A stretch of DNA of 64,000 nt from Diadema setosum (Eukaryota > Echinodermata > Echinoidea > Diadematoida > Diadematidae). The first letter of the stretch is position 1, and every line of letters begins with the position of its first letter. The notes below the pieces were generated by a model. That model saw only the letters and a list, made by a program, of their open reading frames with translations, was not told the origin of the DNA and did not search any database. The stretch is taken from assembly GCF_964275005.1 (NCBI RefSeq), contig NC_092694.1, positions 36,095,542 to 36,159,541 of the forward strand, given 5' to 3'. Of the stretch, positions 45,481-56,987 are shown piece after piece. The translations under genes and the position numbers were made by a program.

Positions 45481-47214
45481 TGTCAAAATATTTTTTAGAA
45501 TTATTATGCACAAAAATGTTTTCTTATTTGTGATTATGCAACAATTAATGCATGCAAGTGTACTTCGAAAAACACCTATGGTGCTAGTTCATTGCTACGA
45601 CTTTGCCGTATCCGAATTCGGATATGCATTATAAAATAATGGGCATGAGATGGCGCTGTACAACGCGGTACCCCGGGTTACAACGGTACCCCGGTGTACG
45701 GCGTGCCGAATCATTTGTAATTACACCCTGTACATTGTCTAACAGGTTTGTACAGTCAGATCAGAAGTACAGTTTTCTATTACCTCCAAGTGTAGAAAAA
45801 TGCAAACTTTTACTCCAAATCCAGGGTACTTACAATGTACAGTACATGTCACTTCTCACTCTGTTAAACACTGTAGTACAAGATATTGTATGTGATCGGG
45901 TATTCAACCACTTGCAAAACTGTTGAACATATGCAAAAAAAAAAAAAAATAATAATAATAAATAGATTATTAAATAAAGTAAAGTAAAATAAACCACACA
46001 CAGGAAACAAACACACAATCATAAGACAGATTGGGCGACATCATGAATGTCAATAGTTATAAGGCATGATGACATTATGATGAACACAATAACAAACATA
46101 TTCCTGTGTCAATCTCTTAGGTAGAGAAGATGAGCAAAAAAAAAATAACAATAATAAATCTAAATGAATAAAAGAAAAATATGAGTTCCATTTTGGGGAA
46201 ACCACTTTCCACAAAAGGCAATAAAAATAACCTTGACCTTTGAACCTTCAACCTTGGATGTACTCTCCATTGAGTAGATCCATACACACACACAACCACT
46301 TCCTGGTTGACCTTGTGTAAATTTAGTTGTAATCTGCCTCGTGAAGAGCACGCTTCCATTATCTGAGTTGGCTGTATTTTAAAATCTTGACTGTACATTC
46401 TCAATTCTCTGGTGAAATGTTGCTATTCTACAGGCTAAAACTAAACTGAGATAAATTTAAAACAGGTGAAATTGATCTAATATGAAATCCTGGCACAATG
46501 TACCCGACTACAGTCACTTCTTGTTACATCATATCAAGAGTACGTTGAATAGGCAACTAAACTCAGAGAGACTTTAAAATTGGTAGAATGTTGTAACGTT
46601 AGACATATCGGGGGGGGGGGGAAATCCTGTTATAGACTCTATATATCGATGATGATGATGAACTGACTGGAAATTTAACTGTATAATTTGTTTGGCGCTG
46701 TCTGTATCTTTCCTCTCCTGGATTTCAACTGCCTTGATTGATTAACACAACGCGACCATTTCTTTTCAAAATGGTATCATTGGGAGCTGATGTCATCATG
46801 TCACTGATACAGATGATAGGAGGCTGCCAGCGGCCGCGCCCGGCGCCCGCAGTCTCCGTTGAAACTGGCAGGTGCATCACACAGCAATAAATGTTTTCCA
46901 CACGCAACAATGTACATCGCATCATCGCATACACTCTCCATTCATTCATTCACACCACGGTAAACTGGGTGGGAACGTAAGGTGCATAGATCACTACCGT
47001 ACAACGTTAGCGAAATGACTTCCAAGCTTAGTGACACAAAATTTCACTTTCACAAACAATACTATAATGATTAGCTACATAAACACATGTGGATCATACC
47101 TTGGCCCAAGTCTGTGCTCAACCCCCTCACAAATAGAGCTCCTTGGCACCTACTTGTCGAAAAAACGTATTTCATTGATTATTCTCGTCATCTGTAATTT
47201 TCGCGAATCTGTCA
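45481..47214. other. Region upstream of CHCHD7, no gene confirmed
   Basis: G12 at 46610-46621 and poly(A) at 45935-45949 are the simple tracts. The block at 46740-46960 is complex and includes the GC-rich GGCCGCGCCCGGCGCCCGCAG at about 46832; it could be a divergent promoter or conserved non-coding DNA. In human, CHCHD7 lies head to head with PLAG1, but no C2H2 zinc-finger exon is visible on the minus strand of this window. Confidence 0.4.
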
Positions 47215-47287
47215 GCCATGTTGACAGTCTAAGTTCTGATGCATTTTGGGAACCGGGAATTTGGAAGCGTCTATATCCTAATAGAAG
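47215..47287 (+). promoter_or_regulatory. Probable CHCHD7 promoter and non-coding first exon
   Basis: GCCATGTTG (47215-47223) fits a YY1 site, and GCATTTTGGGAA (47241-47252) fits the complement of the ZNF143/THAP11-type core TTCCCARAATGC. This pairing is common at promoters of nuclear-encoded mitochondrial genes. AATAGAAG|GTAATT at 47287/47288 is a plausible donor, and ACTTTCCAG ending at 47654 is a good acceptor two bases before the CHCHD7 ATG. That suggests a 5' UTR intron of 367 bp. Transcription start and splicing are inferred and not seen directly. Confidence 0.4.
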
Positions 47288-47656
47288 GTAATTGATTTGA
47301 TTCTAGCTATATAAAGCGAGCGTAATATCACCCAAAGCCTTTAGAATTGATAAATATTTATTTTGTACATATATTTATGCCATTATATTGAAGTTTTAAA
47401 CAAGAACAAATGAAAATAATAATAAAATATATATTTTTAAGCCAAAGTTCTCCCTACAATAAAAATGGTATTACCCAAACAAACTCGACCAGGGCATGCC
47501 GTGGGAAAAGTTGTATAGGTTTCACTGGTCTCGTTCGAATGTGAAGAACACGGATTTGGTTGCAGAGACTGTAGTCCGACGTATTGTATTCCAAGTATTC
47601 GGCATTCCGAACGAATCGTGTGGTTTGATTTGGAATGATTTAACTACTTTCCAGCA

Positions 47657-47767
47657 ATGGCAGAAATTCAGGACGATACGGAGAAGCATCAAAAGAGGTC
47701 AATACCCAAACAGCCTTTTACGAAACAGAAACGATGGACAGATGAAGATAAAAATCCTTGTTTAGCC
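47657..47767 (+). CDS. CHCHD7: CHCHD7 coding exon 1
   Basis: 37 codons from MAEIQDDTEK to NPCLA, ending at the strong donor GCC|GTAAGT. It carries the basic N-terminal region and the first cysteine of the twin CX9C motif. An overlapping longer frame starting at 47496 is in a different phase and unrelated. Confidence 0.9.
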
Positions 47768-50700
47768 GTAAGTTCATGCCCTCAGTCATGGTCATGACTG
47801 CTGAAACTCTGTAACTAGAAACTCTAACAGAACAGTTAAACACATGTTTCTATTTTAGTCAAGTAATCATATCGTAGTGTGGACATTTCCTACAGGTACA
47901 CCTAAATACTGGCACTTGCCTTCGGGCTTTGCCAGCTTTGCAAATTGAATTGTGATTTTTTAATGTTTTCAATTATGGTCAAATCAAATTTATATTTCAT
48001 CTTGTTGAAGAGTCACGGTATATTGATAGGGCAAGTTGTTTTCCGTAGACTGCGGTGATTTAACTTTTCTTCGTTTGTTTAAAAAAAAAGTCAGAGAATT
48101 CTCCACTGCACAAGGTCGGTTCACTGTTTACTTTGCCAAGTTAGTTTACTAGTGATACATTCACTGTCAAATCTGTTAATTAGTGTATGTATCTACTATT
48201 TGCTTTGTTTTCTTTTAGTGTAGAGTATCAACAAATGGGAATCACATAAAGTGTTATGCTGTCGTCCATTCACTATGCTGTAGCTGTAGGCCCCTAAGTG
48301 AAAATATGTTGTCTCATAGTACACAAATAATGAATGTTTATGAGTGCAATGGACAGAATATTTCATGAGGTGAAAGATGAAATGATCCATTCAACGAGGC
48401 GCAGCCGAGTTGAATGGATCAAACATTTCATCTTTCACCGAATGAAATATTCTGTCCATTGCACGAATGAAAAACATTTAGACCTATTATTTGTTTTATA
48501 TAACGCCTAAAATAGATCCTTGTCATTTGATGTTTTATTAATTTAGAAACAAGAGAGAATCTGAGATTGTGAGAGTGCTCACTGAGCGCTTTACGCTAGC
48601 GCGCTGTCGCACACACACACTGCACTATCTTTGCTGCAAACGCAAGCGCGTTTGACACGCGCAGTGTACCGGGCTCTCAGCGAGCGTGCAATGGAGCAAA
48701 TCGTATGGATCCAAAATTGCATGGTAAATGGAGCCACAATTGCACGGACAATGACGTCATAGTGAAATGGGCCGAATGATCAATGTCAAACAACCAATCA
48801 AATGACAAGGATCTCTTCAGGCGTTATATGATACCCACTCATATCTCACTGGACTTGCACTGGCATTGCAGGACCCAACACGCAATAATTGAGTGTTAAT
48901 CTGTGTAAAGGTAATAATTTGTTCCTAGCTTCCTGGCCTGACTAATAGTACAATGAGTGTAGAGATAGCAATTTATATTTTTTAATAATTATAATGTAAT
49001 TATGTGAAATCTTTCCCCTGTTGCTAATAATTGTATCTTGATTCACTGCAGGAAGCCAATGCATCCTATCAGTGCCTACATGATCACAATTTTGACAGGC
49101 AGAGCTGTGAAAGATACTTTGCAAACTACAAAAACTGCAAGAACTTTTGGGTAAGTACAAGTTTCGATATCCTCACAGAAGAAAGAAGATTGCACTGAGT
49201 TTCTCTCATTTGTAATTGTTCATCTTATCAAACTACTGGTACCATATCAGATCTACTTTTTTTTTTGTAATAGTAGCCTTTAATTACTAAGTTTCTAATC
49301 ATAATTGAAAAGTGATTAAAAGATTATCCCTCTGTGTTCAGTTGAATTGCAGTGCAAACAAGTTACAGAACATTTGTAATTCTCAAAGAAGAGTTGTTTT
49401 TTTTTTTTAGGGGAAGTTTGGTGGTGATGCATTTTTTTTTTTTTTTAATAACGTCTTTTAATATCAAGTCGTTCTCAACAATCTTTAGGAATAATGGTAC
49501 CAGTACTGGTAATATCTTTTTCCTTTCAACCAAGTTAGCAAATTCCATTATTGTTTATATGTATTACCTTCCTGTCATGTTTGATGTATAAAGTTCTCAA
49601 TACAATAGGGAACATGATCTATGGGCCATGTATGACACTCTTTTTTATCCAAGCAAAAACTGTTGAACAGTATGGTAATATATATGCAAGTGGCCCAAGT
49701 CAGAGAAATTCTTATTTGATCAATTGGCCATATTGTTTCATTCTTTTTATGCCATCATGAACATACAGTCCTGTACGTATGCATAATGTGACAATGCATC
49801 ACAAAACCACCAAAAAGTTACAAGATGGATATTTAGTTAAAGATTCTAAAAGAGCAGATTCTAAGCTTTAAAATGATGTTCAACTCAATACAAATGAACT
49901 TTCTTAATCTATGTATATAATGGAACAAGATACATTCTGGAAATCTTAGAAAAGAGACTTTAAAGTTTAGGGTCTAATGAAGTGCTTTTTGCGCTCTATG
50001 CAATAAATGTGACCAAAAAAAAAGAGAAAAAGATAAAACTTTGTAATAACCACAATAAAGGGATTATGAGATCAAGCTAAATTTTCCACACTCATTGAGC
50101 CTATTCTACATGTATTTATGAAAGATTTTACCTTTAAGTGCAGTAGCATCATGCTTTCAATTAAGTTACCAGAGTTCAAAGTGACGAGTATGCAGTGGTG
50201 GATCAACCACTTTTGGTTGTTTTTTGTTTGTTGTTGCTATTGTATTTTTACTTGCCATTTAACTCATTGCCATTGGGTCAAATTACCCCCCCCCCCCCCT
50301 TTAGCAAAAATCTAGATCCACCCCTGATGTGTAAAGGGCTTATTAAGAAGGGGCCTGTATGCATTCCTTATGAAATTACAATGTATCATACCAAAAAGGG
50401 TTTCACAAGTGAAAAAAAAAATGCATTTTCCCATTCGTTTTATGATTCCAAACTTTAGATTGGAATTAAATGTATGTAGGAAGAATTGCTCTTTCAAATA
50501 ATACCAATCCATGTGTCTAAAATATGAAGATCGACTAGGTTGACCCATTTCACCCATTTTGAGTTCTCACGATTCATAAGGGCATGCAGGTTTTTCTTGG
50601 TTTTGTGAGGCACAATCACATTATTTCTTATAGTATGTCTGTTTACCTCTTGTTATTGGGTGGACTGGAGAATGGGACCCTCAGCTATGTAAATATAGGA

Positions 50701-51760
50701 ATGTTGCAAAATTTCTCTTTAGACGGCAACCTTTACAGCCCAGATATTGCCAACATGACCTACCAAAATTGTTCCCTATGCAGTGGGAATTTATTGCGAT
50801 ACTTTATCAAGGTGGATGTGTGTTGAAAATATGTTGATAATATTTGCCGTGGGCAAACTCCCTCATACAGAGCTGCCAAGTCTCCCCGATTCCACAAGAG
50901 GGTTCCTGAAAACTCAAATATCTCCCCATACAGAACATGAAAATCTTCTGGCTGATTCAGGACATATTTTTACTCATTGAAATGCATGTCACAGCACTTT
51001 AAGTTTCTCCCTAATAGCTCTTTGGAATCTCCCTGATTTTGATGGATGAATGTTGGCAGCCCGGACTGCATCACAGTCATAAGTTCACCAAACATCACCT
51101 TATGTGATTATCTGGTCATTCATCGAATTGGACTGTCCAATTTCATAATCATAATTTGATGTTGACAAAGTAAAGGACAATAAATAATCAGATGAAATGA
51201 TAGGGATTAAAGGTCAAAGTTTAAATTCAAGTGCTGCCAAACCCTGGATGAAAATGTTTAATATTCTCATGCCTTCAATAAAGTCAGGAAAGTCTAAATG
51301 GAAATGTACTCATCAAGAGCAAAAGTGGTCTTTACCCACATGTGCATGAAGGGAGAATTTATTGGCACTATGAATTGTGCTCCCATTAGATTATTGCAGC
51401 ATCCTAATCAACTTCACATGACAGTCATAATACTTTATAGCTTAGCGCTTATTTTTTCACCAAACACCAAATTACTTTTGTAGAGAGATTGAAGTCTGAA
51501 ATTGTTTTACTTCAACATAAACATCAAATGATTTTTGCAGTAGGGATTATAATGTTTATATTTTTTTTTCCTTCTGTGTAAATCACCAAATGATTTTCAT
51601 ATTTAAAGGGATCAAAATATTGATGACTTGATGTTGTACTTGTCATTTTTTCTTCATTCTTTTGCAGGGACGTGTCATGAAGGAAAGGAGAAGACAAGGA
51701 ATCACACCTATACTTCCAGACCCAGAGGAGAGGAAGAAAATTCTGGAAGGCGTTGCATGA
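47657..51760 (+). CDS. CHCHD7: CHCHD7 (COX23-like) twin CX9C mitochondrial protein, three coding exons
   Basis: Exons 47657-47767, 49052-49150 and 51668-51760 join in phase 0 to give 100 residues. Both introns are GT-AG with GTAAGT donors, 1284 and 2517 bp long. The CHCH fold shows two CX9C pairs, C35/C45 and C56/C66, with NPCLAEANASYQC for the first and SCERYFANYKNC for the second. NPCL..E..AS, the N(F/Y)DR segment, FW after the last cysteine and the basic VMKERRRQGI...P tail match animal CHCHD7. The basic N-terminal extension is about 15 residues longer than in human. Family members are imported into the mitochondrial intermembrane space and oxidised by the MIA40/ERV1 relay. Yeast Cox23 supports cytochrome c oxidase assembly. 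The start has G at -3 and +4. No frame damage is seen, and no neighbouring gene shares its strand within the window. Confidence 0.93.
48300..48833. mobile_element. Foldback element in CHCHD7 intron 1
   Basis: The core hairpin arms 48344-48395 and 48410-48463 are nearly perfect complements around GAGGCGCAGCCGAG. A second pair lies outside: ATAACGCCTAAAATAGATCC at about 48500 pairs with GGATCTCTTCAGGCGTTAT at about 48808. The words CAAATAATGA, TTATTTGTTTTATATA and CCAATCAAATGA also occur in the tandem foldbacks at 15103-16381 (CCAATCAGATGA there), so the two are distant relatives. CpG-rich DNA at 48590-48680 is part of the element. Confidence 0.7.
49052..49150 (+). CDS. CHCHD7: CHCHD7 coding exon 2
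   Basis: 33 codons from EANASYQC to KNFW, between acceptor TTCACTGCAG and donor TGG|GTAAGT. It contains the second cysteine of pair one and both cysteines of pair two, so it encodes most of the CHCH hairpin. Confidence 0.92.
49151..51667 (+). other. CHCHD7 intron 2
   Basis: A 2517-bp GT-AG intron. It holds a poly(C)-bearing mini-element (50193-50326), poly(T) runs at about 49258 and 49431-49446, and otherwise unique AT-rich DNA. The pyrimidine-rich end TTTTTTCTTCATTCTTTTGCAG precedes exon 3. Confidence 0.85.
50193..50326. mobile_element. Mini-element with poly(C), CAGTGG...CCCCTG type, copy 1
   Basis: The left end CAGTGGTGGATCAACC and the right end GATCCACCCCTG form an inverted repeat around a C14 run at 50286-50299. 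The copy at 61571 has the same ends and also carries C16 near its right end. CAGGGGCGGATC-type termini are common in hAT MITEs. An 8-bp duplication was not clear here. Confidence 0.55.
51668..51760 (+). CDS. CHCHD7: CHCHD7 coding exon 3
   Basis: 30 codons plus TGA, starting GRVMKERRRQG and ending KKILEGVA. It encodes the basic C-terminal tail that follows the CHCH fold in this family. Confidence 0.92.
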   Translation, partial: GRVMKERRRQGITPILPDPEERKKILEGVA

Positions 51761-53840
51761 TCATCATGAACTTCTCCTCGTCCGACAGAACAGACAAGTG
51801 ACAGGGCTTCTTCATTATCTTCACTTGACAGTATTGCCTCACTCAAGACTAGTTTGTGTGCTGTTTGAGACGTCTGTCAGGGTACAAATCTGCAAGATGT
51901 TTTGAGTTTGTCAAATCATGGCCATTATTGAAATCAAATAATGACTGAGGTTTGTAAGAGTGGCCTAAATTAGGCAATGGACATAATAATGTGTGTGTCT
52001 GAAGAAGTGTAAGGGGATGGGGCTAAAGTGTGGTGTTGTACCCTAGGAATACTGCACACCAGACCTTCCAGTACCATCCAATCTTCTGCACTACTGATGC
52101 AACACTTGAAAGTGAGTGTAAGCAAAGACATTCATGTCTTGTAGAGCAATCAATCAATAAATTAATAAAGTCTGTTGAAGGCCTTGGTCAAAAGAAGCTT
52201 TCTATCTTTTTCTTTTTTTCTTCTTTTTTTTTGAGGGAATTTTCATGCACAACTTGTGTGATGCATGATGTTACAGTGTATCATCTATTGTGTTGTGCTT
52301 TTTCTCTCTCAAAAAGTATAACAAAAAGAAAACAGCAAAAAATATTGAAACGCACAAAAGAAAAAGATGGTACAATTAGATTATATCGTCAAGTCATTGT
52401 AACACATGCTGAAACATGATAGAATGAAGATTTGGCCCATTACACAAAACCAGAATGAGAAATGGTTTCATTTTTCTGGCAGGGGTCATACATTAGGAAA
52501 TGTACAATTGACATTATGATCATGGCTGACCAACTCTCTTATGATATATTGTAATGTGAGGGGTCCCCACATTTTGATCCAAACAGAAAAAAAAAGGAAT
52601 GAATTGGAGCTTGCTCTTTTACGTATTTTACGATACCTGTACATGTGTACTTTTCACTCTACCCATTTGTCCTCTCCTCTACAAGCTTAAAACTCTGCAC
52701 TATGGCTCATAGCAGCAATCTGCTCTTAGAGAAATTTTCAGCAATGACATGAGCCTCCATTTTACAGGAAAAGTTGTTATCAACCAATCACTGACAGCAT
52801 TATAAGTCCTCTGATGTTCTTAACAAACAGAGCAGTGAGTGAGAATACATGTTTGAAGTGACATTTTAGATGCAAGAACAGTGGCAAGTACCTTTGCAAG
52901 CAGAATTAGTTGTCATGTAGTAAATACTTCAATTAATTTGCATAGGAGTTTAAATTTGTGGTGAGAGGGCATCTTGATGAAACCTGCATAGGTGCCATGT
53001 TTAGGATAAGAATATCAAAAGGTGATTTGATGAAACGCGCCAAGGCACATTTTTGTCTGGTGAGACACCAAGGAAGAAGTGGGCTTCTCTCCCTCTTTCT
53101 CTTCTCATCCTGAACAAGGTACCCAGGCACTGTCAAACAAGACTCCTTCTCCACTTTTCAACCTCAACAAGGTGCCTCAGAGGTGAGCTCTCAGAAGTTG
53201 CCTTCTCAACTTTTTGTCCCAAACAAGGCACCTTGTCTAGTTTCAATAAGTCTCAAAGCTTCCACAAATTTAAGGCAAATGTTGCACGTCTTGTTGATTG
53301 ACATTTTGACATCAAAGAGGAAATACCTTTCCTATTCATTCGATTTTGCTCACTTCTTTTTCACTTAGCTATTTTTGCTGCCCACATGGTTCCCTGCTTT
53401 AGTTTAAAACAATGCTCTGTCTTGTTTGAGGATTTTTTTTTCCAAAGAAGATATTTTACACCAAGTTTTAGAAATGCTATTTGCTTTTAAATGCATCATG
53501 TCATGTGATTAAAAAGAAAAATTGCATTCTCACAGTCTATCTATTCATATGGCACTGGCCTGAACTTGTCACAGACTATTTTAAGATATTGAAACAACTT
53601 CCACAGTACACATGGAGTACGTAACAAGTAAAATCCAGATTAAGAGAGTTGCAACAATGATGTTGGAAGAGAAATATGAGAGTGGACGTGTTTAGGATAA
53701 CAGCTGGATGTCACTGTCACAGGAGAGCGTGAAATAAGGACTACCAGCACAAATACATTTTGACCTTCTACATGTTGTATATTCAGCTACATGTAAATCA
53801 ACATTTTGTGAAGAATAAAGTTTGTATACAGATGTACAGC
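51761..53840 (+). other. Probable CHCHD7 3' UTR with alternative poly(A) signals
   Basis: Two overlapping-spaced AATAAA signals at 52156-52161 and 52164-52169 would give a 3' UTR of about 430 nt. A further AATAAA at 53814-53819 would give about 2.07 kb. The sequence is AT-rich and contains no other gene. The 129-codon frame at 52030 is poly(T)/poly(A)-driven and has no recognisable domain. Which signal is used cannot be told from sequence. Confidence 0.5.
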
Positions 53841-53915
53841 ATATTACATGTACATGTAATTCAACTTGTGAAACTTGGTTGATGCCCTTAATTAATCCAG
53901 TCTGGATTTGAACTA

Positions 53916-54357
53916 CAGTTGAACCTCTCGTATCCGGACAAGTCGGGACCGGGGCTCATCCGGATAAGGGATTTGGCCGGATACGGGACACTTAATGCTT
54001 TATACATGTACATATACATACACATGTACTGATGTAGCCCATTGTAGTACCACATGTAATAATGTGTATACTGCAACCTTTTCATTGTTACACTCAGTAG
54101 CAGACCCCAAAATAGAGGTTCGTGTTTGCAAGAATGAAATCATTTTCTTTTATAAATTCTTGGGATGATTTACCGAAATAATTATTAAGAAATGTATCAA
54201 GTATATGTAATTCATGTGTGTTTGTGTAGGAGTTCTCAAGGAGTTGGGAATCCCCCTTTCCTCCCGTAATTATTTTTTAAAAAAAATCACGGCGAGATTG
54301 CGTCCGTATAATAGAGAGATCCGGATAAAGGGAGGCCGGATAAGAGAGGTTCAACTG
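53916..54357. mobile_element. Tigger/pogo-like MITE, copy 1
   Basis: This 442-bp element is flanked by TA at 53914-53915 and 54358-54359. Termini CAGTTGAACCTCTCGTATCC and the complement CAGTTGAACCTCTCTTATCC differ at one position. Internal repeats of TCCGGATAAG and TTGGCCGGATACGGG extend the terminal motif. CAGTNGANCCTC...TATCCG ends plus a TA duplication fit the Tigger/pogo group of Tc1/mariner. No transposase. Confidence 0.85.
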
Positions 54358-55585
54358 TACATCAGATTTTATATCCCGTATACATGTATATCTGTGCATT
54401 TGGGTGAATAAGTGTATTGTCCTGTTTCAGAAGCAAACTGCAAATTGGCAATACTGGGTATGTGTGCCCATCACAGCTGTTTTTTTTAATAGCAAACTTC
54501 AGAGGATGGCAAGAGTGAAACCACGTGATGAAGATGAATTCCTGTTCTTCACTGTCTCTATTATAAATGTATCAAAGTGCACATAATGCAGAATATATTT
54601 GTGAGTTACACGAAATAAAGATTTTTGTGTCAAAGTCAATGAACACTGTCCATCATTCTTTCCTACTGCATACTTGGCATTTACTTTTATGCAGAGTTCT
54701 TTCTCTGGCTCAATCGCTGCTGGATTTTCAAAGCAAAGATGCCGGAGTATATATTGTAATGGTTGTGGTGAACCTGTTCTTTTTCTGTGTCATTGTTGTT
54801 TGTTGAGAGGGTTGCATATTTTGTTCATTTTGATAGTGCTTTACTGAGATGCAGTGACAAAGCACACTATCCATTTTAAAAAGGGTACAAGATTCCCAAC
54901 ACAGAATTTGCTGACATAACTGACCTGTTGATTTGGAGCTTATCAAGTCATATTTGAACGTAATCATTAAAGGTGACTGAAAACTTCTCCAAGTGCCAAG
55001 ACAGAGAACTGATGATTACAAGTATCTATATTTATCTATGTAATGTACACAGAAAAAAAAAAATGAAAAAGATAAAAACTCACTGCCAAACTCAAGTGCA
55101 TGAATAATACACACCAAATGCTTTAGGAAATGCATGTATATCAAATTATGTAAATTTCTTTTCCCCTGACTCCGCGATTTTCTTTACACATTTTTGTACA
55201 AATAAATCCTGTACAATGTACAGTCATCATGCATGTACATGAATTTTCATGGATGTGCTCTACAGACCCAGTCATAAATAACTGACAGAATTCTCATCAT
55301 AAAAAACAAACAAACAAAACAAAACAAACACACACACACATACACACAAATGATATCCTAATCATTGGCAAAGATTGCATTGTTGCTATCTTCTTTTTCA
55401 ATACTGAAAGTTTGATCTTGTTTAATTTTTGAATTTGTTTAATCTTGCCAAATTGGATAGGACAGTGAATCACTTCAGAGTGGACCACTACATACCAGTC
55501 TACTAATTTGAACAATCTTGATGATTAACCTTTATACCCTTTGATAATATAACCAATGTTTTCATCTTCTTTTTTCTGTTTTTAG

Positions 55586-55659
55586 ATACTGGGGAGCAAG
55601 GGTTCAAGGTCACCGAAGGCATTTCTTTAGATGACTTTTTTTTTTTCAAACCTGAATGA
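55586..55659 (+). other. Candidate terminal exon of an unrecognised gene
   Basis: An unusually strong acceptor (TTCTTTTTTCTGTTTTTAG, ending 55585) is followed, after two bases, by the frame TGEQGFKVTEGISLDD and FFFFKPE, ending TGA at 55657-55659. The four Phe codons come from a T run, so part of it is simple sequence. No matching upstream exon is identified. Chance is possible. Confidence 0.13.
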
Positions 55660-56245
55660 GAATGTTATGATATACTTCACAAATATTAATCACACAATCC
55701 TCCAATGTGTTTTACACACTGTGTAAAGAAATCTTGAATGAGGTAGCACTCAAGTAAGACAGTAAATCATGTATCACTGATATCTCACTGTCAAGAATTT
55801 TTTTAATTTACATTCTTTAATACACTGCTTTTAACAATTCACAAAGTTTCTTGGTCCTGCATTTCAACAAATAGATGGAAATTCATCACAGCTTTGTACA
55901 TCAATGTGCATATGTTTGTGCTAGTACATGCACATCCGTATAACTTTGGTATAGAGCTAAATATGTACCTTTGTGCTAACTTGAATGGCAAAGTACAAAT
56001 ATTATCACAAGAGCTGAGGACGCATAATGGTCGAAAAGGATCTGAATGCAGTGCAAATATCACAGGAAACTCCGGCATGTCCCGACTGCTGCCAAATTTG
56101 GGACAAAATGATCAAATAGAAGTTGAAGACACCTGCCACTGGAATGACTAATCTGTGTGAATTGGAAGTCACCTCGCGGGACTCGGCATTTGTGCAGGGC
56201 ATTTGTTTGACCATGTGGCATAGGCACCTTGAGTAGTAGTAACAC

Positions 56246-56371
56246 TTAGTTAGTGGGACAATAGCCCACGCAGTTACAGACAACCTCTGTTCTAACAGCT
56301 GGACCATCCTCGGTGGTGTACTTGAGAACATCTGCTTCATCACTTGTGTAGATGTTGCGATGATTCGGTAA
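56246..56371 (-). other. Unassigned cysteine-containing open segment
   Basis: The minus-strand frame reads through TSDEADVLKYTTEDGPAVRT and EVVCNCVGYCPTN before a TAA at 56246-56248. The frame reopens beyond the stop with a similar peptide-like character (KVPMPHGQTN, HKCRVPRGDFQF). No clear acceptor lies at the 5' side. It could be the end of a small secreted-protein exon, a decayed gene, or chance. The family is not recognised. Confidence 0.12.
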
Positions 56372-56455
56372 TTACAAGATGCACGCATGCGTATTCAGTG
56401 AAAGACAAGAAAATGGAAGATTTTCATTAGACTACTGGCATTACAAAGACTAGTA

Positions 56456-56553
56456 GTTCTTCTCTTCCTCCTCCCTTTCCTTCTCTTCCTCCTCCTTTTC
56501 CTTCTCTTCCTCCTCCTTCCCCTCTTCCTTCTCCTGTTCCTTCTCCCTCTACT
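56456..56553. repeat. Pyrimidine microsatellite (TTCCTC)n
   Basis: About 98 bp of nearly pure C/T in TCTTCCTCC and CTTTTCC units; a purine tract on the other strand. It creates the Glu/Gly/Lys-rich minus-strand frame. Confidence 0.9.
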
Positions 56554-56987
56554 CCTTGTTCTTCAAAATCATTACACATAGTACATCGTGTAAGACCTAC
56601 AGGCCTACACATAATTGCATAAGGAAAACTTTTCAACATTCAATTTATTTGGATCATTATCAGTAAAAGTAATACGAGACGTAAAGAAGTCATCCAGCTC
56701 TTCATTCATTCATGTTCTACCCTTCCACGACGAGATTGCACCAATCAGTCAATCAAATTTATTTTAATTGAATAGAATCTCCTCTGCAGGCATTCCAGAT
56801 GGTGTAACTGATACACATCTAATACTGATCTACCAATTTTAGTACTAGAAATGTTTTATATACCAGGTAACCCATTACTATCTTCATCATTGAAACAGAA
56901 TCGCTCCAAACAATGGTAGCCAAGAATGAAAAAAAAAGAAAGAAATACATGTAGATATACGCATTTCTTTATGAGAGAAGTGAGCTA

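Larger units (their letters stand above)
54360..56985. other. No confirmed gene
   Basis: AT-rich unique DNA. Candidate exons at 55586 (+) and 56246 (-) are listed separately. (CAAA)n/(CA)n DNA lies at 55303-55349. Confidence 0.4.

Noticed and set aside
47496..47765. 89-codon + frame overlapping CHCHD7 exon 1
   Set aside because: Different reading phase from the validated twin CX9C exon, crosses the likely acceptor at 47654 and has no domain.
52030..52419. 129-codon + frame downstream of CHCHD7
   Set aside because: Spans poly(T)/poly(A)-rich 3' UTR with two AATAAA signals; no domain.
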